Source: a virus. From it: a DNA stretch of 49,516 nt. The notes beneath the pieces are model-generated. The model did not search any database. It saw only the letters and a program-made list of their open reading frames with translations, and was not told the origin of the DNA. Each line of letters opens with the position of its first letter. Positions within the stretch are counted from its first letter, which is position 1. The position numbers and the translations under genes are program-made. Shown here in pieces: positions 9,501 to 15,802 of the stretch. The stretch is taken from IMG/VR virus record IMGVR_UViG_3300045919_000291, positions 1-49,516 of that record. The stretch is one strand, 5' to 3'.

Positions 9501-10753
9501 GGGTGGCGGTTTTTGTCCAGGGCGGCGGCGGTGGTGCTGGCCACGGCGGAACCTACAACGCCTCTCGCACCACCACTGCGGCGAGCGGGACCGGCACCAC
9601 GGCGACCCTGACCTATGCCGGCCAGGATGTGATGCCGGTCGGCTCTACCATCGTCGTCTCCGGTGTGACGCCGGCCGGTTACAACGGTACCCAAACCGTC
9701 ACGGCCAGCAGCGCCGGCAGTGTCAGCTACGCCAATGCAACAACTGGCGCGCAGACGGTCGCCGGCACGATAACCAACGGCGGCAGTGGCGGCGCTTCGG
9801 GCGGCGCGGGTGGGTGGCGCTACAACCTATACCGGGCCGCCGATCTTCCGGCCTCGGTGACTGTGACTGTTGGTGCCGCCGGCCCCAGCGGCGTGGTGCT
9901 GAGCAGCCCCACCGTCACCGGCAGCGGCACAACCATCACCGTCACCGCGGCCAATACGCTGGTGGTCGGACAGGCCGTGGTGCTGAGCGGGTGGAGCGGC
10001 GGCACTGGCACCGTTAACGGCGTCTGGACTGTCGCCACTGCCAGCGGCAGCGGCTTTACCATCACGTCTGGGGCGGTCTCCGGCACATGGACGGGCGGTT
10101 TGGCCTGGACCGGCGGCGGCCCTGGTGGCGTCTCTTCGTTTGGCAGCTTGCTCGCTGGTGGTGCGGCAGGCGGCGGCGGCCCTGGTAGTCTCGGCAATAC
10201 CTCGGGCGGCGGCGCTGGCGGGGGCATGCACAACAGCGTCGCCGGCAGCGGCAATACCGCGGGCGGCACAGCTACCAATTTCGGCCTGTCTGGAGAGACG
10301 ACTGCCGCCGGCGACCGGCCAACGGTCCAGGGTACTGGTTCCAGTGGTAGCGGGTGCAGCAATGTCGGGGCTGCCTCGGTAGGCGGCGCGAATATGTGGG
10401 GGCCATCAGCAGGCGGTGCTGGTGCTGGCTTTACCGCTGCTGGTGCTGGCGGCGCTGGCAAAAGCTCAGGCGCGGCCATCATTGATGGAGCCGTTGTATT
10501 CCCCGGCAATACGAACAGCGGCAACGGCCCCGCTGGCACCACCTCGGCCACTCGGCCGGTCGGCCCTTGGATCGACGCCACGGGCGGCAGTGGCGGCGCC
10601 AGCAGTGCGGCAGCCAACGGTGGCACGGGCGGCGCGGGCGGCGGCTTCGGGTCCGGCGGCGGCGGCGGTGCAGCGGGGCGGCTGGACCTGGGGTTTGTCG
10701 GCGGTGCCGGCGGCGCAGGGGCGCCGGGCATTGTCGTGGTAACGGAGTGGTAG
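6557..10753 (+). CDS. Large tail fibre / tailspike with beta-helix domain and glycine-rich tip
   Basis: This 1398-residue protein is the largest in the genome. A virion-binding N-terminus (1-165) is followed by GLVGDGTTNDATAINAAI at about 173, the start of a pectate-lyase-like right-handed beta-helix running to about 700, a fold often used for polysaccharide depolymerisation. Tail-fibre repeats (VAQGGTG, VANGGTG) lie near 890-945, then a glycine-rich tip. Three short beta modules of similar pattern are inserted at about 419-480, 1008-1075 and 1115-1183; the last two lie within the glycine-rich part. No catalytic residues can be assigned from sequence alone, so enzyme activity is unproven. Confidence 0.78.
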   Translation: MTASALMAAVRLGATTNYGRPSMVRGNTLVVHADFSNSTTGVATAPSDPSITIQPPTTTEHPSPSPVVYTTTSNPPLVADGVGSWYVIITPDYDGAWQASAACSTPYPALATAGFDVVAAGSITPAPLTAYTTAATDARIAAQIAAAAASATTTYLQILAFQNAVGVTPTGLVGDGTTNDATAINAAITIAVAAGGGTILLPLPAVAYNCTAGITIPANAKNIRIIAHPRAWIKLGFAPGSQGGLVQNGDVSGAASGSTRPRNIYIEGGIWGSPYTAASDLSASAVTYGGSHFNLIADDLTLFRVRCEGLGTSAKFFVGGGDNVLIDQCWFGYALKSTSAGGIRVGLGGVKAPIIVRDTFCLSGDDCLGVVPASTGPTKNYDVGDVYFLNCKGGSWQARFCVVGMGDRTLGPFISGAVRVSNISTFTTTAAHGLSVNSIANTSGDSDPTFDGSFTVLSVPTSTTFTVSNPGSNATSTGGSLVSGLTTKIGSVTFDGCAGFGTGRGANVGNTDSAGSVWLVKFTGCHIWNNDTSYTSTLDALLYFQGSDFTITARNGVPGVVRIILDKCQIGGFPWQIGGAKTRHLDTSGDVGDIIIRDTDWGTIAQPDGLGAIYAKQARSLTIERGTLTSGAGQSAVWLGQTTATSVQRFEFNGAVFPGCTANADGTTVSAIIRATNVGSGLIRSRTRAELDSTGRLQLMSVINATDSIRLESAQVIGTLNSTPVYDGSSGLVVSYGSDLVPQTIIPAGAGSGYQTIAVTSGTTTLAWNGTAGLIRLTGSGVTPTITTITPTVTPTTAVRLTLLVVQGSTTVTLATGGNLDLPFTISATQTRTIALVWNVLSSQWELETGTGSSAVTGALGYTPARSGANSDITSLSGLTTPLSVAQGGTGVTTSTGSGAIVLATSPTLVTPALGTPSAAVLTNATGLPLTTGVTGTLPVANGGTGASTAATGLAALGGTPPGIRTTFTSSGTFTRASTSTWVAVFVQGGGGGAGHGGTYNASRTTTAASGTGTTATLTYAGQDVMPVGSTIVVSGVTPAGYNGTQTVTASSAGSVSYANATTGAQTVAGTITNGGSGGASGGAGGWRYNLYRAADLPASVTVTVGAAGPSGVVLSSPTVTGSGTTITVTAANTLVVGQAVVLSGWSGGTGTVNGVWTVATASGSGFTITSGAVSGTWTGGLAWTGGGPGGVSSFGSLLAGGAAGGGGPGSLGNTSGGGAGGGMHNSVAGSGNTAGGTATNFGLSGETTAAGDRPTVQGTGSSGSGCSNVGAASVGGANMWGPSAGGAGAGFTAAGAGGAGKSSGAAIIDGAVVFPGNTNSGNGPAGTTSATRPVGPWIDATGGSGGASSAAANGGTGGAGGGFGSGGGGGAAGRLDLGFVGGAGGAGAPGIVVVTEW

Positions 10754-10755
10754 GA

Positions 10756-10917
10756 ATGAGCGACAGCACCCCGCGCCGCTGGTTGGTCATAACCACGGTC
10801 GAAAAGCAGGACGAAAACGGCGAGCCAATTCCGATTGGCGCCGCCGTCAATGTCATCATGTGGGATGGCGTCTCCGACTGGACACCGCCCGAAGGCACGC
10901 GCGTAGAGCCGGCCTGA
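10756..10917 (+). CDS. Small conserved-looking protein after the fibre gene
   Basis: This 53-residue protein (MSDSTPRRWLVITTVEKQDE...) starts at ATG 10756, two bases after the fibre stop, with TAGG before it. The same frame is open upstream but that part is shadow sequence of the fibre gene. It has a compact beta-like pattern and ends in an acidic/proline tail. It may be a fibre assembly helper or part of the same transcription unit; no family is recognised. Confidence 0.55.
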   Translation: MSDSTPRRWLVITTVEKQDENGEPIPIGAAVNVIMWDGVSDWTPPEGTRVEPA

Positions 10918-11109
10918 CGATCCGTGACGGCCGGGCTGCCACCCGACCGTCACGCACCACGCCGGAGCGCAGTGGCGCACGGCGAACCCCCACCGGAGAA
11001 TCCGCCGATGGTTGCCCACCAGACGCTCATGGACTCTGCACGCCAACGGCTGCGCGGCAAGGGGCGAGATTCACGATGAGTTTCACGCTGATCTCACGGG
11101 GAATGGGGC
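10918..11109 (+). other. Spacer between tail and lysis genes, with hairpin and possible micro-ORFs
   Basis: A perfect 8-bp inverted repeat, CGTGACGG (10923-10930) with CCGTCACG (10947-10954), lies just after the tail operon and could be a processing or termination hairpin, but no T-run follows. Downstream, a 23-codon ORF (11008-11079) has a GGAGA 8 bases before its ATG and overlaps by ATGA a 30-codon ORF (11076-11168). That ORF in turn overlaps the lysis gene out of frame. These could be leader peptides; the evidence is weak. Confidence 0.4.
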
Positions 11110-11484
11110 ATGCCGTGCGGCATGGCCGATATCATCCCGTGGCGCCGTCGCGTCCCCATGCCGAATAGCGCGCGGGCTGCCGAGGTGGCCCCGACAGACG
11201 GCGAGTTCCGCATGCTGCTGGAAATGCTCAAGCAGCTTGAGACGAACCAGTCGCAGCGGTTCGGCGCGCTTGATGATCGGCTTGACCGGCAAGACGCCTG
11301 GGTCATGAAAAACCGCGAGGTTTTCGAGGCGGGGCTGGAGAAAACCAACGCCGCCGTTGCCGAACTGCGGAACGACGTGGCGAGTGCAAAAGGGGGCGTC
11401 GCCCTCGGCCGGTGGATCGCGGGGTTGCTCGGCATCGGTGGTTTCGTCGCCGTGTGGCGGTGGTTCGTTGGGCCGCATTCATAG
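11110..11484 (+). CDS. Coiled-coil protein with C-terminal membrane anchor (XhlA/holin-accessory-like)
   Basis: This 124-residue protein has a long charged helix (about residues 30-90, with LLEMLKQLETNQSQRFGALDDRLDRQ) and one hydrophobic segment near the C-terminus (ALGRWIAGLLGIGGFVAVW). This layout matches XhlA/hemolysin-type lysis accessory proteins. It is the first gene of the lysis group. The start is uncertain: 11110 follows a GGGGAATGGGG stretch, and ATG at 11122 or 11158 is also possible. Confidence 0.6.
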   Translation: MPCGMADIIPWRRRVPMPNSARAAEVAPTDGEFRMLLEMLKQLETNQSQRFGALDDRLDRQDAWVMKNREVFEAGLEKTNAAVAELRNDVASAKGGVALGRWIAGLLGIGGFVAVWRWFVGPHS

Positions 11485-11493
11485 GGGATCATC

Positions 11494-12054
11494 ATGGCAG
11501 ATTTTTGGGATGAGATCGGCAGCGCGCTGAAAGGCGTCGTGCCGGTGATCCAGACTGTGGCGCCTACCGTGGCCTCGGCCCTCGGCGGCCCGCTGGCCGG
11601 CATGGCTGTACAGGCCCTAAGCAACGCAATTCTCGGCAAGCCGGATGGTGCGCCGGCCGACATCGCCAAGGCCCTGACAGCGACGCCGCCAACAGCGGAT
11701 CAGCTTCTCGCACTCAAAAAGCAAGAGGAAGACTTCACCGCGCGCATGGAGGAGCTTGGCTTCAAGCGCGATCAGCTTGTCTTTGGGGACCGCGACAGCG
11801 CCCGCACGCGCGAGGCGAAAACGGGCGACAGCCTGACACCGCGGATGCTGGCCGGCGCCGTCACCGTGGGCTTCTTCGGTATCCTCGCGCTGATGATGTT
11901 CCATGAGGTGCCCGCTTCGGGCCGTGACGTGCTGCTGGCCATGACTGGCACGCTGGGCACGGCGTGGGTGGCAGTGGTGAGCTACTACTTCGGCAGCAGC
12001 GCCGGCAGCAGCGCGAAGACCGATCAGCTTGCCGCGCTGGCGAACCGGCCATGA
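11494..12054 (+). CDS. Holin, 3-TM GTA-release type
   Basis: This 186-residue protein resembles the 'holin of 3TMs' family first described for gene transfer agent release. It has an N-terminal Ala/Gly-rich helix (ALGGPLAGMAVQALSNAILG), a charged middle, and two clear membrane segments near residues 117-137 (MLAGAVTVGFFGILALMMF) and 146-166 (LLAMTGTLGTAWVAVVSYYFG). The C-terminal tail is Ser/Ala-rich. It precedes the endolysin gene and overlaps it by ATGA, as expected for a coordinated lysis pair. Confidence 0.8.
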   Translation: MADFWDEIGSALKGVVPVIQTVAPTVASALGGPLAGMAVQALSNAILGKPDGAPADIAKALTATPPTADQLLALKKQEEDFTARMEELGFKRDQLVFGDRDSARTREAKTGDSLTPRMLAGAVTVGFFGILALMMFHEVPASGRDVLLAMTGTLGTAWVAVVSYYFGSSAGSSAKTDQLAALANRP

Positions 12055-12668
12055 TCACGCCCGACATTCTCCTGCGCCTTGGCTGGATTGACCCCGAGGC
12101 ATGGGCGCCGATTCTGCAAACCGCGTGCGACAAGAACGCCATCAACACGCCCTCGCGCGTCGCCATGTTCCTGGCCAACGTGGGCCACGAAAGCGGCGGC
12201 GGCCGGCGGCTGGTGGAAAGCCTGGACTACACGCCGGCCGCGCTGCTGAACCAGTGGCCGAAGCATTTCACGCCCGAGACGGCGCAGGCGATGGGGCGCA
12301 CGCCGGGCCATGCTGCCGACCAGCGAGGCATCGCAGAGGCGGCTTACGGCCAGCGCATGGGGAACAACCTGCCCGGCGACGGCTGGCACTGGCGGGGCAG
12401 GGGGCTGCTGCAGATCACTGGGCGTGCTGGTTACTCGCGCGCGGCCGTAATGCTGGGCATCCCCATGGATGGCTTAGCGGCGGCGCTGGAGACGCGGCAG
12501 GGCGCTGCGGATAGCGCGGCAGGGTGGTGGCGCCTCTCGGGCTGCAACGCCCTCGCAGACGCCGGCAAGGTCGCTGCCGTGCGCGCCATCGTCAACGGCG
12601 GCAGCATCGGGCTGGATGACGTCGCGGCGCGGTATCGTGTTGCCATGGCGGCGTTGGGTGGGGCATAG
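12051..12668 (+). CDS. Endolysin, GH19 (chitinase-like lysozyme) family
   Basis: This 205-residue peptidoglycan hydrolase has the GH19 features NVGHESGG (Glu47, likely catalytic acid), LVESLDYTPAALL, and the active-site wall WHWRGRGLLQITGRAGY near residues 105-122. No signal peptide is visible, so release should depend on the upstream holin. ATG 12051 overlaps the holin stop; the longer open frame upstream is shadow sequence. Confidence 0.9.
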   Translation: MITPDILLRLGWIDPEAWAPILQTACDKNAINTPSRVAMFLANVGHESGGGRRLVESLDYTPAALLNQWPKHFTPETAQAMGRTPGHAADQRGIAEAAYGQRMGNNLPGDGWHWRGRGLLQITGRAGYSRAAVMLGIPMDGLAAALETRQGAADSAAGWWRLSGCNALADAGKVAAVRAIVNGGSIGLDDVAARYRVAMAALGGA

Positions 12669-12735
12669 TTGGCGAGTTCAGACTGATTGTCGTAGTAGTT
12701 CCCGCCGGGTGTCTCCAAGCCCCAGCAAACGCAGA

Positions 12736-12765
12736 AGCCGCCGCTGGGGAAACCTGGCGGCGGCT
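12736..12765. terminator. Hairpin between convergent gene sets
   Basis: AGCCGCCGC (12736-12744) pairs perfectly with GCGGCGGCT (12757-12765) around a 12-base loop. It lies between the end of the lysis operon (+) and the end of a minus-strand gene set, so it could terminate both. Only a short T/A stretch follows on either side, so the intrinsic strength is uncertain. Confidence 0.55.
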
Positions 12766-12804
12766 TTCGCAATTCTGGGGCGCGGTGAACCGGGGGTTTG
12801 TGGG

Positions 12805-12969
12805 TCAGTCTGCGTCAAGGCGCTTGACCAGCGCGTCAAGCTGCTCCTGCGCCATGCGGAAGATCGGATGCGCAGCCAGGGCCGGGGCCAGGGCGGCGAC
12901 GGTCTGGAAGTTCATCTGAGCGCACATGGCAAGCTCGGCGTTGTTGGGTGAAAAGCCATCATCGGGCAT
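12805..12969 (-). CDS. Small hypothetical protein
   Basis: This 54-residue protein (MPDDGFSPNNAELAM... ending LVKRLDAD) is amphipathic and helical throughout. ATG at 12969 follows a GGAGG sequence in the repeated start module ACCCCCGGAGGCCCG shared with the three genes upstream on this strand. It is the last gene of the four-gene set and is too short for family recognition. Confidence 0.6.
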   Translation of the reverse strand: MPDDGFSPNNAELAMCAQMNFQTVAALAPALAAHPIFRMAQEQLDALVKRLDAD

Positions 12970-12988
12970 CGGTCGGGCCTCCGGGGGT

Positions 12989-13192
12989 TTAACGGTTCGG
13001 GCGCTGGGTCAGCGCCAGCGTGCAGGCGGAAGACCGCGACGGGCTATCCAGATCACCGCCGCAAGCGGCCTTAACCCGCTCCGTGATCTGCTGCGCGTCC
13101 TGCATGGCGCAGGAGACGGGGCCGCCGATCAGCATGCCGAAGCAGAGGATAGCGGCGATACTGGCGGTAATGATGCCGGCGTTGTCGCTCAT
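12989..13192 (-). CDS. Small membrane protein
   Basis: This 67-residue protein has an N-terminal hydrophobic segment (IITASIAAILCFGMLIGGPVSCAM, residues 7-30) followed by a soluble tail with a Cys pair. The segment could be a membrane anchor or, because of the GPVSC at its end, a lipoprotein-like signal; the spacing is not canonical for a lipobox. ATG at 13192 is preceded by CCCCCCGGAGGCCAC. Confidence 0.6.
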   Translation of the reverse strand: MSDNAGIITASIAAILCFGMLIGGPVSCAMQDAQQITERVKAACGGDLDSPSRSSACTLALTQRPNR

Positions 13193-13207
13193 GTGGCCTC
13201 CGGGGGG

Positions 13208-13432
13208 TTACGAGACGGGAAGGAGTGCGAGGCGGGAGCGGCCTTCTGCGACAACCTCCAGAACCTCGCTCTCGACGCAGTTGATGACGCCGGGCGGATG
13301 GCCTTCCCATCGCTTAGCGGCCTCGTCGCGCCCAGCCAGACGGCACAGGCGGGCGATATGGGCTGGGGTAAAGCCGCAGCGGGGCGTCTCCGCGTGCGCC
13401 TCGCAGTAGGCGAGAAACTCAGCGTCGGTCAT
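13208..13432 (-). CDS. Small hypothetical protein
   Basis: This is a 74-residue soluble protein (MTDAEFLAYCEAHAETPRCG...). Residues 20-45 (GFTPAHIARLCRLAGRDEAAKRW) could form a short helical DNA- or protein-binding unit. The start at 13432 is preceded by the repeated module TAACCCCAGAGGCCGCC. No family is recognised. Confidence 0.55.
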   Translation of the reverse strand: MTDAEFLAYCEAHAETPRCGFTPAHIARLCRLAGRDEAAKRWEGHPPGVINCVESEVLEVVAEGRSRLALLPVS

Positions 13433-13446
13433 GGCGGCCTCTGGGG

Positions 13447-13626
13447 TTAGGTGGACGATTGGGCGAGACGGGCGCGCAGCCGGTCAAGACGGACCCTCTC
13501 ATAGAAGGCCCCGGCTTCCTGCTGGGCGGCAAGCACGCCCAGACGCGCCGCCTTCTTCAAGTCGCGGGCGGCTTGCCGCTCCTCGGCCTTCTTCATGTAT
13601 GCAAGTTGTTCTTCGGTCAGGGTCAT
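13447..13626 (-). CDS. Small basic helical protein
   Basis: This 59-residue Lys/Arg-rich, probably all-helical protein begins MTLTEEQLAYMKKAEERQAARD. The frame is open further upstream, but ATG 13626 is chosen because TAACCCCGGAGGCCGCC stands directly before it, as for the next three genes on this strand. It is the first gene of the set and faces the divergent control region at 13627-13753. Confidence 0.6.
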   Translation of the reverse strand: MTLTEEQLAYMKKAEERQAARDLKKAARLGVLAAQQEAGAFYERVRLDRLRARLAQSST

Positions 13627-13696
13627 GGCGGCCTCCGGGGTTAGGGTACCGACGCCCTGAAAGCCTGGGCCGTCGCTGTCTGCCGCGCAATATGCC

Positions 13697-13731
13697 TTGC
13701 CAAGCTGTACAGCGCAATGGCAAACTTGCCA
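13697..13731. promoter_or_regulatory. Putative operator/promoter for the divergent gene sets
   Basis: The palindrome TGGCAAACTTGCCA lies at 13718-13731, and CTTGCCA also occurs at 13696-13702. TTGCCA (13697-13702), a 17-base spacer and GCAAAC (13720-13725) mirror TTGTCA-17-GCAAAC before the Cro-like gene at 25475. The GGCAAAC half-site matches the repressor operators at 24939 and 25460, but the arms are one base closer together. Its role as a repressor site is inferred. Confidence 0.45.
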
Positions 13732-13753
13732 GAACACACCGCAAAGGCAGACA

Positions 13754-14347
13754 GTGAGGTTGATCTACAAGCGCATCAGCAAGGGGTTCACCGAAGCGGC
13801 GCAGGATGCGGCGCTGCTGGCGGCCGGCATCACAGAGGCTGAGTTGTATGAAGCGTACATTGACCATCCGCCGAAGCCTCGCGCGGGCGATGAGCCGTAC
13901 ATGAGCCGCCGCCATGTGGCGGGCGCGGCGCGCGAGGGGGATGAGGTGTGGGTAGCCCGGCCGGGCGTCATCGCCACCACGGAAGATGAAGCCTTGCGAT
14001 GGGTAGCCTCCATCTGCGACCTCGGCGCGGTGCTGTGCATCGCCAGCACGGGCGAGCGGTATCATTGCCCCAGCGCGGCGCGCGACCAGATCGCGGATGG
14101 GCTGCGCTTGGCTGCGGCGATCCGGGCCGACGAACGCGGGGCGGTTATGGTGAAGGTGCGGCAGGCGGTGCGGGTTCGGCTCGGGCGGAAGCCCATTGCC
14201 GAAGACAGGTTGAACAAGGCCCGGCCGCTGTGGGCTGACCCGAAGCTTACCGCCGAGGATGTGGCCAAGCGCACCGGCCTGGGGGTGCGGACGCTCTATC
14301 GCAAGCTGGGGCCGAAGGGCACCACGCCATTTGGAAGGAAGCCATGA
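13754..14347 (+). CDS. Degenerate serine-recombinase-like protein with C-terminal HTH
   Basis: This 197-residue protein starts at GTG 13754 after AAAGG. Residues 1-100 follow the resolvase pattern: RLIYKRISKG with Ser9 in the catalytic Ser position, a YEAYIDH strand, then GDEVWVARP where active enzymes have GD..VV..LDRL.R. The DR(L)GRS arginines are absent (PGVIATT), so catalysis is doubtful. Residues 165-184 (LTAEDVAKRTGLGVRTLYRK) match the Hin-type helix-turn-helix. It leads a plus-strand set of small genes and may be a DNA-binding regulator derived from a recombinase. Confidence 0.6.
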   Translation: MRLIYKRISKGFTEAAQDAALLAAGITEAELYEAYIDHPPKPRAGDEPYMSRRHVAGAAREGDEVWVARPGVIATTEDEALRWVASICDLGAVLCIASTGERYHCPSAARDQIADGLRLAAAIRADERGAVMVKVRQAVRVRLGRKPIAEDRLNKARPLWADPKLTAEDVAKRTGLGVRTLYRKLGPKGTTPFGRKP

Positions 14348-14607
14348 CAGACGAGACCAAAACGACCCTGCGCCCATACGAAGACCTACGGGATGCGGTG
14401 GAAACCGAGTTCGGGCGCAGCGAAAACTCCATCGTGACCGCGCGCCTTGATGCCCTGCTCGCTGAACGTGACCGGCTGCGGGCGGCTCTGGCAACGTCCG
14501 AGGCCGAGGCCCGGCGCTACGCGAGCCACTACCCGCAGTCGTCGGACGGGCGGAACACCTTCCTCATGCTGGCCGAGAAGATCGCAGAGTGTGCCAATGC
14601 CCGATAG
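14344..14607 (+). CDS. Small coiled-coil protein
   Basis: This is an 87-residue protein. Residues 30-60 (ARLDALLAERDRLRAALATSEAEARRYA) form a heptad-like helix typical of Ead/Ea22-like phage accessory proteins. ATG overlaps the recombinase-like stop by ATGA, indicating coupled translation. Function unknown. Confidence 0.6.
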   Translation: MTDETKTTLRPYEDLRDAVETEFGRSENSIVTARLDALLAERDRLRAALATSEAEARRYASHYPQSSDGRNTFLMLAEKIAECANAR

Positions 14608-14899
14608 CAAGTCCGAGACCACCCCGGCGCCGGTGGTGCAGGTCGCCCGGTACATCGACGCCATCGACGCCATCGACGCCCACATGCACGTCAATCGCTG
14701 GATCGAGGGGCTGGCCGGCAGGTTGCCGCCGGGCGCCAGCATCGAGAGCTACGGCTTGCGGTTTGATGATCCCACGGCGTTGCCGAATGGCGGGGTGACG
14801 GTGGTGTGGGGCGAACCGGGGAGGATGGCGGGCATCGCCACCATCGTCCGCGATCCCTGCAACTGGTCCCGCCTGACCATCGTGGAGCGTGCCACATGA
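14597..14899 (+). CDS. Hypothetical protein with IDA repeat
   Basis: This 100-residue protein starts at ATG 14597, overlapping the previous gene by 11 bases. Residues near 20-28 repeat the triplet IDA three times, encoded by a perfect 9-base tandem repeat (ATCGACGCC x3, 14654-14680). The rest is a mixed alpha/beta soluble protein. It ends by ATGA overlap with the next gene. No family recognised. Confidence 0.6.
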   Translation: MPDSKSETTPAPVVQVARYIDAIDAIDAHMHVNRWIEGLAGRLPPGASIESYGLRFDDPTALPNGGVTVVWGEPGRMAGIATIVRDPCNWSRLTIVERAT

Positions 14900-15132
14900 G
14901 CGAAGCCCAGAAGACGACCGCGCCTACGCGCGCCCTTCGCAGGCTGCGCCCGGCCATCGAGAAGCTGCACGCGCACCGCCTCGACGGCACCTATGACGCG
15001 GCGGGTCGGTATATGAGCCTTCACGAAACCGACTGGTGGGGGAAGCTTACCGCGCGCGACCGCGCCCGCGCCGTGCGGGCAGCGAACCGCTTCGTATTCT
15101 GGCCGTCTGAGGAAGCCACCCATGCCAAATGA
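14896..15132 (+). CDS. Small basic hypothetical protein
   Basis: This is a 78-residue Arg-rich protein (ALRRLRPAIEKLHAHRLDG... then TARDRARAVRAANRFVFW). ATGA overlap with the upstream gene fixes the start. The longer open frame upstream is not needed. It could bind nucleic acid by charge, but no motif supports this. Confidence 0.58.
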   Translation: MSEAQKTTAPTRALRRLRPAIEKLHAHRLDGTYDAAGRYMSLHETDWWGKLTARDRARAVRAANRFVFWPSEEATHAK

Positions 15133-15322
15133 CCCCGCCGACCTGAAGACGACCGACTTCCCGCCGCTGGTGGGCATCCGACGCGCTGCTTCCTGGCTCG
15201 CCTTTCGGGCGGTCATCATCTGGCCGTTCTCGGTCAAGCAGCGCGGCCTAGGCCGGCTCTATTGGGGGCTGCTGCCGTGGGCTGGCCTGTGGGCGTATCA
15301 CCCGAATGGAGGCAGCAAGTGA
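15122..15322 (+). CDS. Small hydrophobic protein
   Basis: This 66-residue protein has two hydrophobic, Trp-rich stretches (ASWLAFRAVIIWPF and LYWGLLPWAGLWAY), suggesting a membrane hairpin. It overlaps its upstream neighbour by 11 bases and the next gene by 4. Function unknown. Confidence 0.58.
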   Translation: MPNDPADLKTTDFPPLVGIRRAASWLAFRAVIIWPFSVKQRGLGRLYWGLLPWAGLWAYHPNGGSK

Positions 15323-15558
15323 GCGAGCGGCAAACCACCACCCCAGGCGTATGCCGGCAGGCACTGGCGGCGACCGGACAGCCATCGCCGCGGACTTGCG
15401 CTGTGTGCGGGCTTGGGCCTTGCCGCCTTCCTGGGGCGCAAATCGTCACGCCGGCCATGATGGCTCCATCCCTGCACGGGTGCATCTGCCCTCCAGGCAG
15501 TGAGGCAACCTGCCGTGGCCCGATGTGCCCGCGCCAGCCGATAGGGTCTGCCACATGA
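15319..15558 (+). CDS. Cysteine-rich, probable zinc-binding small protein
   Basis: This 79-residue protein starts at GTG 15319, with GGAGG seven bases upstream. Nine cysteines include CAVCGLGPC and a C-terminal CICPPG...CRGPMC, suggesting two zinc sites. It is the last gene before the integrase control region. A nine-codon ORF (15555-15584) follows by ATGA overlap and is probably not a gene. Confidence 0.6.
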   Translation: MSERQTTTPGVCRQALAATGQPSPRTCAVCGLGPCRLPGAQIVTPAMMAPSLHGCICPPGSEATCRGPMCPRQPIGSAT

Positions 15559-15587
15559 CCAGCAAGCCCGAGACGACCCGATAGCGG

Positions 15588-15777
15588 TTGCACCAAACTG
15601 CACCAGCCCGCCCGCAACCCATTGATATCACAAGCGCAGTGGTGCCCAGGAAAGGACATTTCTAGCCCAATGTAAACAGCTAACTAGCTGACTCGGCTTG
15701 GTTTTGCTTGGTTGCGCTTGGGCGGATTTGGCCACGTTTGGTATCCCATTGCACCACGATTGCACCACGCTGCACCA
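15588..15777. other. Probable attP region with phased integrase arm-type repeats
   Basis: YTGCACCA octamers occur at 15588 (T), 15598 (C), 15749 (T), 15760 (T) and 15770 (C), all in the same orientation and spaced 10, 11 and 10 bases, that is on one helix face. The two clusters flank about 145 bases with no gene. Inside lies the palindrome CAGCTAACTAGCTG (15677-15690) and GCTTGG repeats (15705-15721). Tyrosine integrases bind such arm sites around a core, and the integrase gene follows at once. The core itself cannot be fixed without a host junction. Confidence 0.6.
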
Positions 15778-15802
15778 TGGCGCCGGCAGGAGTCGGGCGA
15801 TC

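Noticed and set aside
9820-11046. 408-codon Pro-rich minus-strand ORF
   Set aside because: It is the complement of the glycine-rich tip (Gly codons read as Pro), not a real proline-rich protein.
14654-14680. ATCGACGCC x3 as a regulatory repeat
   Set aside because: It is in frame and encodes IDA three times inside a gene; a simple slippage repeat is enough to explain it.
15555-15584. Nine-codon ORF after the Cys-rich gene
   Set aside because: ATGA overlap is suggestive, but nine residues running into the repeat region are too little evidence.
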